A stretch of 64,000 bases of DNA from contig JAPFBL010000105.1 in the NCBI GenBank assembly GCA_026182355.1, positions 666,001 to 730,000 of the forward strand, in the 5' to 3' direction. The notes under the pieces were generated by a model. The model ran no database searches and was not told the origin of the DNA. It saw nothing but the letters and a program-made list of their open reading frames with translations. Of this stretch, positions 34,346-46,740 are shown in pieces. The DNA comes from Hermatobates lingyangjiaoensis. Its lineage: Eukaryota > Arthropoda > Insecta > Hemiptera > Hermatobatidae. Positions within the stretch are counted from its first letter, which is position 1. Each line of letters starts with the position of its first letter. A program made the position numbers and the translations under genes.

Positions 34346-37300
34346 AGCTAGACAGGCAACAAGATAAGCGTTTCGAAATCTAGTCCCCAAGGATGCAAAG
34401 TTCTAAATAACCTCCTCAGAGTAAAAATATTTATAATGAAATATAACAATTTCTTAAAAAAAGAAGACATGAAAACATATAAACAATTAAAAATTTGCAT
34501 ATCTACAGCTGTTTGTGGTAATACTTTTTTCAATGGCAGCATAACATCCTAGCTCCCAAACTCTTACAACTCTGGAAGATTCCAATTTCTCGTTTTCTCC
34601 TGTGAGCGAAGAATGAGAAGTAATTTACACCAACCAAACAGTTTTAAATATATTCCTTGAAAAATATATTTCTGACAAGTTTTGAAATACCGGTGAATAC
34701 TCATTAAATAAAATCGATGATCAAAACTTGCCACTTGATTACATTTTGACATTCAACTGTCAGTGAAGGAGGTATTCTTACAACGAATTTTATATTAATT
34801 TTATTATGTTAAGAGTTGATGGTATTGTATTTTTTAAACTTCATTGCATTGATGAAATTGATAACTGAAAGATAATTCATGGTAAGGTTGAATATAATCA
34901 TTTAAAAAGGAAAGATTTTTGATTGACATAATTATGACACGATTTAGTTTAAATAACACATATTTGCATTACTTGTTTTACCTTTCAGAGGCAGTGAGGC
35001 AGAGGCAGAGGCAGTGCCTCACTATCAATCTGTAAAAATCACCTGTAAAATGAATTATAAATACTTAAATGGTTAAATCTGTCAAGTGAATTGCACTGTA
35101 AAAATTTTTCAGTTCTTATTACCAGTTTTAAATTTTTTTTCATTATTTAAAACCGCTGGATTTCCAAATTTACTGTTTAGATAATAAAAAGAAATGTGCG
35201 GTGAGGCTGCCACCTGCTGTGCCTCCCGACAGATTGCGCAGTGACTATTAATTATGCTGTTAACATGCTCTGTAGTGATTCCATATTTCTGTCAGTTTTA
35301 TGTCGCTATTAAAATGTTAAACACTTTTGCTACATTAACTAAATTGCCAATGTACACTGTTTTTTGTCAGCAATGGTATATGTATTAGTATTTCCCTGTA
35401 CTGAGCGATCTCTAAGTGGGGCATATAGTTCTCCTACCTCACAATAGGTGGCGCCTGTGACCACAGGGATAAATTTTGTGGCACGGCAACAGAATAGTGA
35501 GAGACAGCATGTAAGCTACCAAGTAAAGTCCTCCCATGCATTTATTTTTTCCATTCCTCATTTTGAAAATGAAGGAATGCATATCCAAACTTAAAACAAT
35601 TAAATGTTTTAAAAGGAAATTGATATAAGATTTTGAACTTAACCCATTAACTGCTGCCAATAAAATGGTGAATAAGGTACCCTGTGGGATTCCTATGTTT
35701 TTTAATCTAAGTGTGTAAATGAAGTCAGTGCTTCACCTCCCATGAACCTCACTGCTTCCAAATCTTCATCGGTTCATATTATCGTCGTACCTTATAAAAA
35801 AAAGGAAAGTAGTTGTAAAACTGTCTTAAGAGACAAAAGACATTTGACAAGAAACTAAGAAAAATGAACCTAGCTTTCCGACTAGCAGATAAAAACTGCG
35901 AAGAACAGCTAGCAGACCTCTCTCAATGTTCAAAACTTAATAACCCGGTAATTTACTTAAATCCCACCATCATGTCCTACATATTGATTTAATGTTTTTC
36001 TAAGTTATAAAACTGTTCCAGCAAAGCCAGGTACAACAGTTAGTTATTATTATTATCATCTTTTATTCAGCTATGCAAAGATGCTCGTTTATCAATAATA
36101 ACTGCCCAATGCAATAATAATATCTCTGTTGATTTACCTGATAAAGTTCAAAGTGTGTCCTTTTCTAATTTTGACCCAACGAGACAAATGTATGTACCAT
36201 GATACATGAAAGGTAATGAAATTCATAATATTGGGCATCAGTAACTTACTCGATTACTGTTTAAAAGAAACGTGATTAGAGTGCAGACTGCAAGGAAGGA
36301 TGCTTTAATTAACTCAGCAAGGTTGCATTGATAAGGAGAGTTATCTATATTCAAACAGAAGTACTGAATGAATCACAGTGTATTTGCTTATTCATAAGTT
36401 AATAACTACAAAGATAAGTATGGCAGTATATTTAGTCGATAGATTGATATGGCTGTTCCGGAGTTCGGTATTTTAAGGACAGTATCTGACTCTCAGAATA
36501 CTTTTAGTATCCAACATAGAAGGAAAAATTATGGTATGGGTAACGTAGTCGATTCTGAGTCATATTCGGCTCTTTCGATGACTGCCTCTTGCGTACTGAT
36601 TGTTAGGTGGTATATCTCAAGAGGAAAAAATTGTAAAAATTTAATAAGGCTTCATGTCTAAACTAAATTTCACAATAAACATAGTTATTTTCATAATTGG
36701 AAGACCTGGTGCAAGTCGTATTGACAAAAAAGAAGCACACTTCAGTCAATGAAATGGTTGAATATGCTATAGTACTCGGATTCACGCACTCAAATTATCA
36801 GTCAGTGACTAGCTAACGGTCATGTGCAACTGATGGGAACTTGAATGCTGACTTGTAGTTTACCCAGGTGAAGGATTCACAAACACTGCTATCCTTGATG
36901 GTAATGTAATATCCCCCCTGAGTTTGCTAGTATTTTTTACTAACAACCTTCTAAAGGCCTTATGTATTATTTCCTTCAATATATATCTCTTTGAGAAGGA
37001 ACTATTTATAGCTACTTTACTATAACTGAAGTAATCAAGATATATTCGGCATCCAGTTTTTGATACATTTTCCATTGTGATTCCCAGAATCTTTGTTTGA
37101 TATTTTAATCGTGTCTGTTTTTATTCTATTCTCATTCATTTGCTCACTATTTCTCCCAATATATTTCTAAAATCTCCCCTTTCTTTGACACTCACAAAAA
37201 TTTTTGTCAAAAAAATAATTGTGTCTGTTTAATGAATCTGAGGTTTGAAAATAAACATCCCATAGTCCATGAATGAACAACTGTTCTTTTGAGCGATGTT

Positions 37301-37375
37301 AAACATGTTAAAGGTACTTTTATCTCGAACGGTAATTTTTTTCGCTAAAAGAACGATAATAAAAGATCAGCATAT
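34346..37375. other. No gene seen
   Basis: AT-rich sequence with scattered short frames. A small GAGGCA tandem cluster lies at 34988-35022, and 35195-35240 (GTGAGGCTGCC...TGCCTCCC) may belong to the same decayed transposon. No complete terminal repeat pair was found. Confidence 0.5.
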
Positions 37376-37515
37376 TGTATGTTATGAAACAATATGCTTC
37401 ATATTGTAATAACATTTCAATATGTATTACAATATGTAATATATTGTACATTCAATATATTACATATTGAATGTACAATGTTCAATATATTGTACATTAT
37501 GAAACAATATATCGG
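37376..37515. repeat. Cluster of nested AT palindromes
   Basis: The arms 37444-37458 and 37464-37478 (TTGTACATTCAATAT and its complement) pair exactly across 5 bases. Further ATATTGTACATT and TTATGAAACAATAT motifs repeat on either side (37378 and 37494), so several alternative hairpins are possible. Confidence 0.85.
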
Positions 37516-37654
37516 AGAAACTTCGAGAGTCAGAACTTGTGATTTGTCTTCGTCGTGAAAATGGTTATGACTTTAAGGTAATCGGTATTTGCTGTAATAT
37601 AGCTGTTCTGCTCCTTAATTATTCGCATGAGTTTTCCTTACCTATTCGTTTCGT

Positions 37655-38046
37655 GATGAAGTTGATTTTAATCCTGGGATGCACTTTCTTCCCCATGCTC
37701 GTTTTAAATTTTTGCGAGTGGTGTTTGTTGATTTCTTCAGTTAATACTTTGGGATGAAGTTGATTTTAATCCTGGGATGCACTTTCTTCCCCATGCTTGT
37801 TTTAAAGTTTTGCGAGTGGTGTTTGTTGATTTCTTCAGTTAATACTTTGGGATGAAGTTGATTTTAATCCTGGGATGCACTTTCTTCCCCCTGCTTGTTT
37901 TAAAGTTTTGCGAGTGGTGTTTGTTGATTTCTTCAGTTAATACTTTGGGATGAAGTTGATTTTAATCCTGGGATGCACTTTCTTCCCCCTGCTTGTTTTA
38001 AAGTTTTGCGAGTGGTGTTTGTTGATTTCTTCACTTAATACTTTGG
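37655..38046. repeat. Tandem repeat, 98 bp x 4
   Basis: Units begin with GATGAAGTTGATTTTAATCC at 37655, 37753, 37851 and 37949, exactly 98 bp apart and nearly identical (changes such as CCATGCTC to CCCTGCTT). The period is not a multiple of three, so the short frames that run through it are not evidence of coding. Flanking DNA on both sides (37515-37654 and 38047-38130) may be the rest of an unidentified element. Confidence 0.95.
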
Positions 38047-39093
38047 GTTGTGACTTCTTCGACAGTTTGTTGCACTTTCCTTGTGAAATATTCTCCATAC
38101 AGTTTACTCCTATTTTGAATTTTTTAGGATGAATTAATAGCTAGGTCTCATTTTTAGTGGCATCACTACATTGATCAGACTTTGGTTTGATAATTATGCC
38201 ATTACTTATTATATTTGTAGCGTGTGTCTTAACTGCATCTGAATAACTTGACACTTCTGAATGCTTTGATTCACATATAGCCAGTTTTTCTTTTAAATTC
38301 TTTTTATCATTACCTTTATAATAGAGAACATTTTGTAATAGTCTGATAGCCTTAGGAAATTTTTCCTTAAGGTGATACCTAAGGTTACCACTTACTTGAT
38401 GACATTTCCAGAAGTTGATTCCAGCTTGAAGGATTGATCTTCAACACTGGTCGCCATTGCTCCGAATGAGATCCTTGTAACATGCACTTTACAGCTTAGG
38501 CAGGTAGTGGGTCATCCTATAGGGTTTAGTATCACCCTTAACTTGACCCATAAACAACCCAACACACCTAAGTGGGTGTGGCTTACCTTGTGCTCGCTCT
38601 AAACACTGCAAAACACTAGTGAACCCTGCGTCCACCAACACTACTCCGGTCGCCAGGAAACACTGAAGACCCAGGAAATACAGCCTGTCACGAACACGGA
38701 CATTCAGACACTTCCTCCACCACTACCAGAACGAGAATAAAACTATGCTTAGATTAACCGATAATCTGATGTTCTCATTAGATTATATTGACTTAGAAAT
38801 GTTCATCAGGGTCGAGTCAAACGAAGTTGTTGTTTGGATGTTTAATAAAAGTGTGAAAAAATTTGACTTAGTGAAAATAATATATAGGAATCATAATTTT
38901 TTTTAGAAATATTAAAGCAAACGCAAATCAACCATACTTGTGGTGATTGATAGTTATTTAACGAAAGTGCTGAAACCAATCTACAGGCATACAACTATGC
39001 TTTATATTGTAATTTTATTTTTTATCTTTAATATATATATTAATATGGTAATTGGTGATAAACTCTTATAGGGTGTGTTCAAAAAACCCATTT
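38047..39093. other. No gene seen
   Basis: A less AT-rich patch at 38440-38740 (GGTCGCCATTGCTCCGAATG onward) stands out as possible transposon or SINE debris. The remainder is AT-rich. Confidence 0.45.
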
Positions 39094-39111
39094 GGGGGGG
39101 GGGGGGGGGGG
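39094..39111. repeat. Run of 18 G
   Basis: Eighteen consecutive G in AT-rich surroundings, preceded by AAAAAACCCATTT. The length may be inaccurate, since homopolymers are error prone in this assembly. Confidence 0.8.
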
Positions 39112-39310
39112 AATGTGGAAATATGAGAAAGGACATTTTGCTTCGTTCTTTTTGATAAAACGGCTACTGATTTAAGCCACTTCTTCTGTGACTTAAGAAA
39201 CTTAAATTTCTTATTTAGTATTATCTTAGTACAAACATTCATGACATTGTAATATGAAAGAAGTATTATTACATTAAATGACAACTATTAAGTCTTATCT
39301 GTAGTAATAT

Positions 39311-40020
39311 GTGAAGTTTTTAACACATCATACCTATCGGAAGGACAAATTAACAACATCAGCTCGAAAAAATTTGGCTAACAAAATAAAAAAGTTGTTA
39401 AGTTTTAAAGAATTTACTCTGGGCTACTTCTTAGGAGTATTCGAATGCATTGAATCATTTCTAATATATAGATGCATTAATCAAGAAACTATTAATGGAT
39501 TACAACAATCTAACATTGATAATAATAGAATAAAAGAATGAATGAACAAATTTTGTTTATTATCAATATATCACCAATATTTAATGTAAGTTTAGGCTTT
39601 ACCAAAACTGAAATTGCGATGCTAACGACTACCTTCAGGAGAGTATGCTTTTGATTTTGTTACAGTGACTATTTGTGGAAGACCTACTGGTAACTTGAAA
39701 TAGTCAAGATTAGGATTTGCAGATGATTTTGTCCTTATAAGAAGAAGATGTTACTACCTTTGAGCTAATTCATCATGCTCTACAATTATTGAAAGATAGG
39801 TAAAGGAGAAAAATCCCACTAAAGGTTACGAATCCAACTAAAATGGTCCTTATACTTTTCTCAAGGAGTAAGGATGTAGGTCTGAAAGACTTCGTCAGCC
39901 TATGATAATGCGGTGCAAGCGCGTTTAACAGCTTAGAAATGTTTACCAAATTATATCCAAAGCTAAAATAATGTTCATAAAAAAAACTCAAAATCTGAAG
40001 TTAGACCAACTTACCACTTA
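39311..40020 (+). pseudogene. Degraded non-LTR reverse transcriptase
   Basis: The first part (39311-39541, 76 codons) contains LANKIKKLLSFKEFTLGYFL followed by GVFECIES, aligning by eye with the palm block of Jockey/R1-type enzymes (hxYTLGxFLDIEGAFDN) with the catalytic aspartate lost. After a broken stretch, 39711-39735 reads RLGFADDFVLI, the FADD catalytic box. Then NPTKMVLILFSRSKDVGLKD (39830-39890) matches the segment that normally follows it. Several stops and frameshifts separate these blocks. It is a plus-strand fossil, perhaps of the same group as the tails at 32436 and 45603. Confidence 0.65.
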
Positions 40021-41796
40021 GTACAGTGGCTCTTAAGTTGTTGGAAGTTCTGTTGCAAAAATACACCATCTTATAAAATATAATCCTTCATACCTCCACT
40101 AGTTTTGGAGTTTGTAAAATGTCAAAAGTAAACTTCTTGAAAAGGGAGAAGTTCCACAACTAATCACAACTAGTAAAGTTATATTATTTCATACGAGTAA
40201 AGGTACCTTTTACCCCGTACGTTCACCTCTAAACTCCCCGTGTGGTTTCAAATTTTATTTATTACCAAGAGCATAACTGAATATCGGCTAATTCAAAAAA
40301 TTCAAAGTACAGACATGAAACTACGATCAAAACAGGAACAGAAAAAATACAAATACAGTATTATTTAACTGTACTATTAATGTTACTGTTTAACTGGAAT
40401 AAAAAGTTTTTAATAAAATTAAAATTCAGTTTTTAAAATAAAACAATATCATGAGAGATTGACCAACCAGGATTAGAAAACTGGAATAAGAAATATAAAT
40501 AGTAACGCCAGGTAACATTCAGTTTTTTGTCGATAATGGACAAGGTCAGAAACGGATGGTGGAGTCTTGATGACAAGGTTCAAGTGAGCTAGCGACTGTA
40601 TATTGGACGGGAAGAGAACCCTAAGAGAGTCATACGATGAAAGAAATATTTATCACGTGGAAGAGAAAGTAATTACACACTTTAATGCTTAGCAGCGCAA
40701 TAAAGAAGAATAAAGGGATCGGGAAAAGAGTATGAATGGTTTCTGAGTTGAATTCATTGGCAGGTGATCGAAATGAAAGTAAACAGTTAAACGATTTGGC
40801 TGAACATTGCTATTGTAGCAGGCACTCTGTAGTTGAAAGCAATAAATTGCAAGGAGACAGGACCTGCAGGTCAGTCTTCCCTATACCTGGAGTAGCAGCG
40901 CATTCGTCCAGTGCCTCATGTCAAATCTTCTCCACTTATTTCACAAACCACCGCTCCTTCAAATAATCAATACAAATCAATCATTTCATGTTTTATTAAA
41001 ACTTATTCTTTACATAACCAAAGAAAATAACACAACTCAGTAAATTCTTGTACAAGTTATAAAAAAATGTTTTTGAATAAAATATAACATGTGAAGAGTT
41101 GTAAAGAATTGTGAATTTCTAACATGGTGTTGCGGTAGGTAGTAGTTTTCTGGAACATGAATCTCAAGGCATGGACAAAGTGCAAAGCTTTGATATTGTG
41201 ATGACTTATTTGGCAATCGTTGAGTTTTTTGTCATTCACAATGATAAGGTAATCTGTAAGAGTAGTCAGAGGGCGTTCCTTCTCAGACTGTAGATGTTTC
41301 TGTTACGTTGCTGCTGCAATGTAAGAGTACTTAAACAGCTGCTTTCGCCTCGTTTTTTCACGATCACGTTTCATCTATTTTCTGTCTCTTCAATAGTTTT
41401 AATTACCTACTTTTATTTCAGCTGTGGTTTTTAATCACAGTTAAAAGCGTTTAAGTAACGATATTTTTAAACTAATCGGTTAGTTTATAAGTCATTAGCC
41501 GATCTAAAGAGTTCAAAGTCATATAATAATTCCGCTTCAACACTTGACTGACACTAATTTCCTTCATACCACTGCAATTAAAACAGGTGAGTGAAAAATA
41601 CAGCATTAAGGTTTCTAACGAAGAAAGTATATTTTCTGTAAGTTTTCCATTTTTCTCATAAAGTACATTGATTTCATGTAGAAGAACGTAATGAAATGAA
41701 GACACTGACAGCCTGATGCATGTTTCGTGCGACAGTTACTAGATGACAGCACTAACACGGCATTCCTCCATTCACATCTAAGACATGACTCTAGAC
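40021..41796. other. No gene seen
   Basis: AT-rich. The segment 40021-40130 may continue the reverse transcriptase relic. Nothing recognisable remains after that. Confidence 0.5.
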
Positions 41797-42260
41797 CAGT
41801 GCTTTTCAACCATTTTGCAGGCGCGGATCCGCCGAGGAGCTTATTTATTCTTGTGGATCCCCTTGTACATAAATATACATGTATATATAAGTTTTTTTAA
41901 TGAAATAAAAACGGCTTATAAACACAAAAACACAATACAGTACTATCTGAATTTTTTTATTCAAGAGAATTACAAATTAATGTGAAATTTGTCCTTGGTG
42001 ATTTTTGAACAGAACTGGAAAGTTTGGCCTGGTTTTAGAAAGACATACACGCATCTCTTCTTCAAGTGCTAGTAGTTTATTTCTTTTCTCATTTTTAATA
42101 TTCGTCATGGTGGAAAATCCTATTTCACACAGGTATGATTTAGAAAACTGTAGGAGAATGCGCAGAGGATATTCTTTTGCAGTTAAAATCCAAAATGAGT
42201 CCAGATCAAGAAGTAAACAATCAGAGCGTCACGTATTGGCTACCAATTTTTTAACCGTTT
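41797..42260 (-). pseudogene. hAT transposase C-terminus with 3' element end
   Basis: On the minus strand an open stretch ending at the TAA 41977-41979 reads LDLDSFWILTAKEYPLRILL, then SYLCEIGFSTMTNIKNEKRN, then LEEEMRVCLSKTRPNF and ends QISH. This matches the conserved dimerisation tail of hAT transposases of the ZBED5/SCAND3-related group (FW, then YLCExxFSxMxxIKxxxRNxL, then LRxCLS). One in-frame TGA lies just upstream (about 42230). The element end CAGTGCTTTTCAACC is at 41797, the same family of terminus as the MITE at 2628-3154. The 5' part and other terminus were not found, so it is an incomplete relic. Confidence 0.8.
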
Positions 42261-44249
42261 GAGTTAAAAAGGTGTCAAAATTGTACATAGCATTCTTCAC
42301 TAACAGCTATAACGAAGTTAACTGCGCTCATCACATTACATCGTTCCGTTGACATTCTGACAGCCCTCCAGTTAATCATATCCTAATACATGTGTACCTC
42401 CTGCTATGTAATTTACAATTCCATTCTTGCACTATTTTAACTGTCATTTGATAATGTTTTCCTGTTTTAGTTAATTGTCTTTGTTGGTTTGATTCTCTTC
42501 CGTTATTTAATACATGTTTGGCACTTCTGTCTCACTCAAAATGGACGAACATATGTCTTTTATAAGTAAAAATAAATAGATGATTAATTTATAATTTTAT
42601 GCTCCATCATTTTTTCTGATTTGTGCTAATAATTTAGAACCTTCTGAACATAGTATATTCATCAAATGTAAAGTTAACATTTGTTGAACAAATGGATGAG
42701 TAAGTAATGAGTATAAGCTACTTTAATTTAAATGATGAGTAATTGTCACTCTCTCTTTCTTTAAAGTGTTCACAAAGATTTCTTAAAATAATTGTAATCA
42801 AAATATGACGTGTCCTATATTCAGAAGTCACAAAAGCGCTTTGATCCGATCTTCTATTTGTGGATTGTTCTTCTTTTAAAAAGGCATTAATTAAAATATA
42901 GAAGGAACATTGATGTTATTAATGGGCCAGAAAATACCAAGAAGATGAAATCAATTTTAAATATATCTGAGATTATTGAAGGAGGGGTTGATTCATGAGG
43001 ATGATTGAATTGAAGTCGTACCTGGTATTCGGCTTAAGCACAGCGGCTGCCCCCTCCGACCACAGCTTCACACGAGTCAACAAAGCATATCACCCAAAGC
43101 TCCCATACATGCAGGACCAATATGTTAATACAAAAACATCAAATGTCTCACATTATTTACCATTAATTTATAATATATTAGTATAGTTCATATTGTCATT
43201 AAAAAAAACAGTCGTAAAAAAGAAATGCAGCTTTGTATTAAATTTAAATACTAGTCAAAATGTCATTAGGAACTGATTTGTCTATACAGTATGAAGGCAT
43301 AATTATTAGCTTCTGTTCTGTGGGTCATGGCTGGCAAATTTCAAGTGATCGCTATTTGTTAGAATAAACCATCAAGTGTAATTATATAAACTATACATAT
43401 CGAATGTCTCAAATAAACCATAATTTGTAACGTAGATGAATAACACTTATAGTTCTCTGAATACAGAGATATAACGCAAGATATTAGAAAACACTATTTT
43501 TAACAATTTATGCTGACTACCTTAGAGCCCTTAATTTCAACAGTCGAATTCGGCCACCTCATGTCAGAATAGCGACTGTTCTCTAATTCATGACTTCCTT
43601 GCTTTACCTAAACAATCATTATTTGTCTGTCACGCCCAAGTCGAGTAATTTGGATTCTTGATTCCTGATTTGTTGCTGTAGTTCTTTCTTGATTATGTTG
43701 AACATTTCCTTTAATCATCCTACTTCTTCTTCACTCTACTTCTATTCGGAGAAAATTACTATTTTACACTTGTACGGTTTTTTAAAATTTTGACAGCTTG
43801 GATGATGTCATAGGGAAACGTTTTACCTTAAAAAGCTGTAAAATATATTTATTTCTAATCGATGACATGTTTTCTCTTCTTAATAACATTTAAGGCTTTC
43901 TCTAAATAAACTTTATTTATTTATTAAGAACTTTTGGTCCTAGTGTGTTATACATTTTATCAATTTCTTTACACTGATGAGGCTTTTTTTAATTCTAATA
44001 AATTCGTATTATTATATTATATATTTATTTTTTTATTATATTATTGATGAATTATTTTGATTATTGATTATGTAACATTAACATGAATATTTCATTATTA
44101 CAAAGTTAATATACCAAAATGTTTAATTATACACATTTTTTATTGACGATGTAATGTTTCTTTTTACATTAAGAAATTTTTTCATAAATGATTATTAAAT
44201 CGTTCAATTTTTGGAATGACCTTTTTATTTAAATCAGAGAGTCTATGGA
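42261..44249. other. No gene seen
   Basis: AT-rich. Upstream parts of the hAT element may lie in the first few hundred bases but are not recognisable. A small GC-richer island at 43010-43110 has no recognisable product. Confidence 0.5.
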
Positions 44250-44670
44250 GACAAAAGGCGAGCTCAGGGATGTAAATGATGTCTAGAGCTCTTGTATTTA
44301 ATTGATGTCCAGAATTCTTGTATGCAAATAATGTCCAAAGCTCTTGTATGTAAATTATTTCCAGAGCTCTAGTATTTATATGGTGTCCAGAACTTTGGTA
44401 TGTAAATGATGTCCAGAGCTCTTGTATGTAAATGATGTCCAGAATTCTTGTATACAAATAATGTCCAAAGCTCTTGTATGTAAATTATGTCCAGAGCTCT
44501 AGTATTTATATGGTGTCCAGAACTTTGGTATGTAAATGACATCCAGAGCTCTTGTATGTAAATGATGTCCAAAGCTGTTATATGTAAATGATGTCTAAAG
44601 CTCTTATATGTAAATGATGTCCAAAGCTCTTATATGTAAATGATGTTCACAGCTCTTGTATGTAAATGAT
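44250..44670. repeat. Minisatellite, 26-bp unit with 130-bp higher-order period
   Basis: About 16 units of the form GATGTCCAGAGCTCTTGTAT plus GTAAAT. Within it, five-unit blocks repeat in order: the variant ...AGAATTCTTG... at 44304 recurs at 44434, and the AGCTCTAGTATTTATATGG variant recurs at the same 130-bp shift. Minus-strand frames of the type YIQELW... are products of the repeat. Confidence 0.95.
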
Positions 44671-45602
44671 AATTGATTTACTCCTATAGTTTAATCAGGG
44701 TTACTATTTATTTCTCTAACTGCAATTAGGATATTATTGGGACTCGAACCAAGGTGCCAAACATGTGATTAGAGTGCCAGAATCAAAGAAAGTGCCTGAA
44801 AGTTACCAAAAGAACTAAAAGCTAATTATAATATACTAACAACCTTTCGAAATTGTCTACTTTTAACTGTATAATAAGACCATTTAAAGAAGTAGTCTAG
44901 TTGTATAATTTCACCCTTCATTTTCCCAGTTATCTTGAAAATTTATTTGGAATAATTAATAAACACTTATAATATGTGTTACATATAAATGACAGATCGA
45001 AATATTAAGAGAAACAGGTAAGATTAGGAAGCAGTGGCGTCGGTAAGGAGGAATTACTATAGGAATCTACTGCAGGGAGGGACACTGTGCAGTGGATGAG
45101 GGGTGCACACACAGGGAGGGCACGCTGTCACGTCCCCCTTTCTATTACGTAATCAAGTTTACTTAATACCACACCATGTGTAGGCTTGATGCATAGCTAT
45201 TGGCCAGGCATTATTACCTCGGCAATTACTCCCAGAGTTAGTTATAAGATCACGAAGTAGAGCTAGTTACTGGAGAACAAATTAGGAATTCAATGAATCA
45301 TCAAATCACCCAAAATAAAGCACATATGGTATACAGATCGATTAATAACAAATAAAATAGCAGGAATCTGTGGGGTTAGACCCAGGTCGCGATTGTGAAT
45401 GTAGACTAGAAAATACACCATAGTGTCAAGCAAAACTGCTTGCTATAATATATTTTAGTGGGATATCTAGTACCATTGCAAAGTGTGAAATAAAAGACTG
45501 GATCGTAAAAAATAAGAAAAACATGCAAGGTTAATGATTAAAGAGGCTTCCATAAAAACAATAAATGACGTATAAAGGCTAAGTGAAAGTTGAATCAAAA
45601 CA
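44671..45602. other. No gene seen
   Basis: On the minus strand GGTTCGAGTCCC at about 44736-44750 resembles a tRNA B box, but no cloverleaf could be drawn. A less AT-rich stretch at 45033-45150 begins with CAGTGGCGTCGG, a style of transposon terminus, with no partner found. Confidence 0.4.
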
Positions 45603-45900
45603 ATGGTAGGTTTTCTAATAGGACAACGTTACTTTAAAAAAAAACATCTGCATAGATTGGGGATGATCACAGAAGAACTTCTCTATAATGATAAACAGAA
45701 AATGCAACATGATAGAGGAAACAGCACATCGTTTGTTATTTTCATGTGAAGCCTTGGCTCAAAACAGGATCTGAAGTTTAGAAATAAAATCTGAAACTGA
45801 CAAAACAAAGTAAAGAACCTGTCGGGTTACTTTTGAGTTTCTTAAGAAACTCGGAATTCATTTGACAGGGATTAGTCGAAAACAATGAGAGGTGCAATAT
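45603..45900 (+). pseudogene. Non-LTR retrotransposon C-terminal tail, frameshifted
   Basis: Frame 1 from 45603 reads MVGFLIGQRYFKKKHLHRLG, then MITEELL. A second frame from 45709 reads EETAHRLLFSCEALAQNR, and a later piece contains FLKKLGIHLTG. Together they follow the order of the post-RNase-H tail of Jockey/I-group elements (G-H/Q-x-x-HLxRLG ... EETAxHLLFxCEALAxxR ... FLKxLGL). At least one frameshift and several stops break it. Confidence 0.7.
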
Positions 45901-46316
45901 TCCCTCGAGGATCAGACCTCAGCCCTCTCCAAAGAGAAAAAAACATGGATAATTTTGAAGGAACAAAATAATCATAAATTATTAAAAATCACTCTCAAGA
46001 CACTACTTATGTCTTCTAGGACTTAAGCGCATTGCCACTCATGTCATCTTGGCCCAAGTGGAAAAGCCCTGTGACTCATCCAGAGAACACCACATTAGAA
46101 ACATCAGTCTGATCTGTTGATCAAGGTAGGCTGCAAGGCCGAGGCACATGATCCATGAAAGTAGGCTTACGATCTCTGATAAACCATGAGCACAGCATTT
46201 GCAAGGTCGCGCATGAGAAATCTAGAGATACGACTAAGATTCGAAAATAGAATCTTGAGTACAAAGAGCAGACACTATACCACCAATCACACCTGTCCAC
46301 CCAGGTCTATGTAAAA
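45901..46316. other. No gene seen
   Basis: Non-repetitive sequence between the retroelement tail and the purine tract. It may include the untranslated end of the retroelement. Confidence 0.45.
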
Positions 46317-46740
46317 GTGGTAGAATGGGAGTGAGAAGGAGGGAGGAAGAGTGAAAGAAGGCAGCAGAAAAGGAGGAGAGTGAGAGTGAAGGGGAGAAGG
46401 GATGAGAGGGAGGAATTGATAAAGAAAGAGGATGCAACAGAAGAAATACAAAGAGAATGCTAATGAAGAGTGGATAAAGAAAGAGTGAGGCACGGAAGAT
46501 AGAGGTGAGAAGAAGTCGGCGAAAGGGGGGGGAGAGGGAAGTGAGGATAGGAAGGAGAGAAAGTGAGGAAAATAAAAGAAAGAGTCAGGGGAGGGAGAGT
46601 TAGAGAGTGAGAGAGAAAGAGTAACAGTGGGGGAGTAAGAGAGGAAGGGGAAGTGAACATGAGAGAGGGGGGTGGGAGGCAGGGAGAGTGAAATAGAGTG
46701 AGAGAGGGCATGAGTGGAAGGCAATAGTTGAGGAAGAGAG
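46317..46740. repeat. Purine-rich tract (~420 bp)
   Basis: The plus strand is overwhelmingly A and G (GAGAGGGAGG, AAGAAAGAG and similar) with only occasional C or T. The minus-strand open frames here are serine/leucine/proline low-complexity translations of a CT-rich strand and are not genes. Confidence 0.9.

Noticed and set aside
35195..35460. Possible transposon ends (GTGAGGCTGCC and related GAGGCAGTG motifs)
   Set aside because: The short motifs are partly tandem and no matching terminal pair with a target duplication could be found.
43010..43110. GC-richer island with a short open frame
   Set aside because: The 63-codon frame shows no domain and no splice context.
44720..44800. tRNA-like B box GGTTCGAGTCCC on the minus strand
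   Set aside because: No acceptor stem or convincing A box could be assembled.
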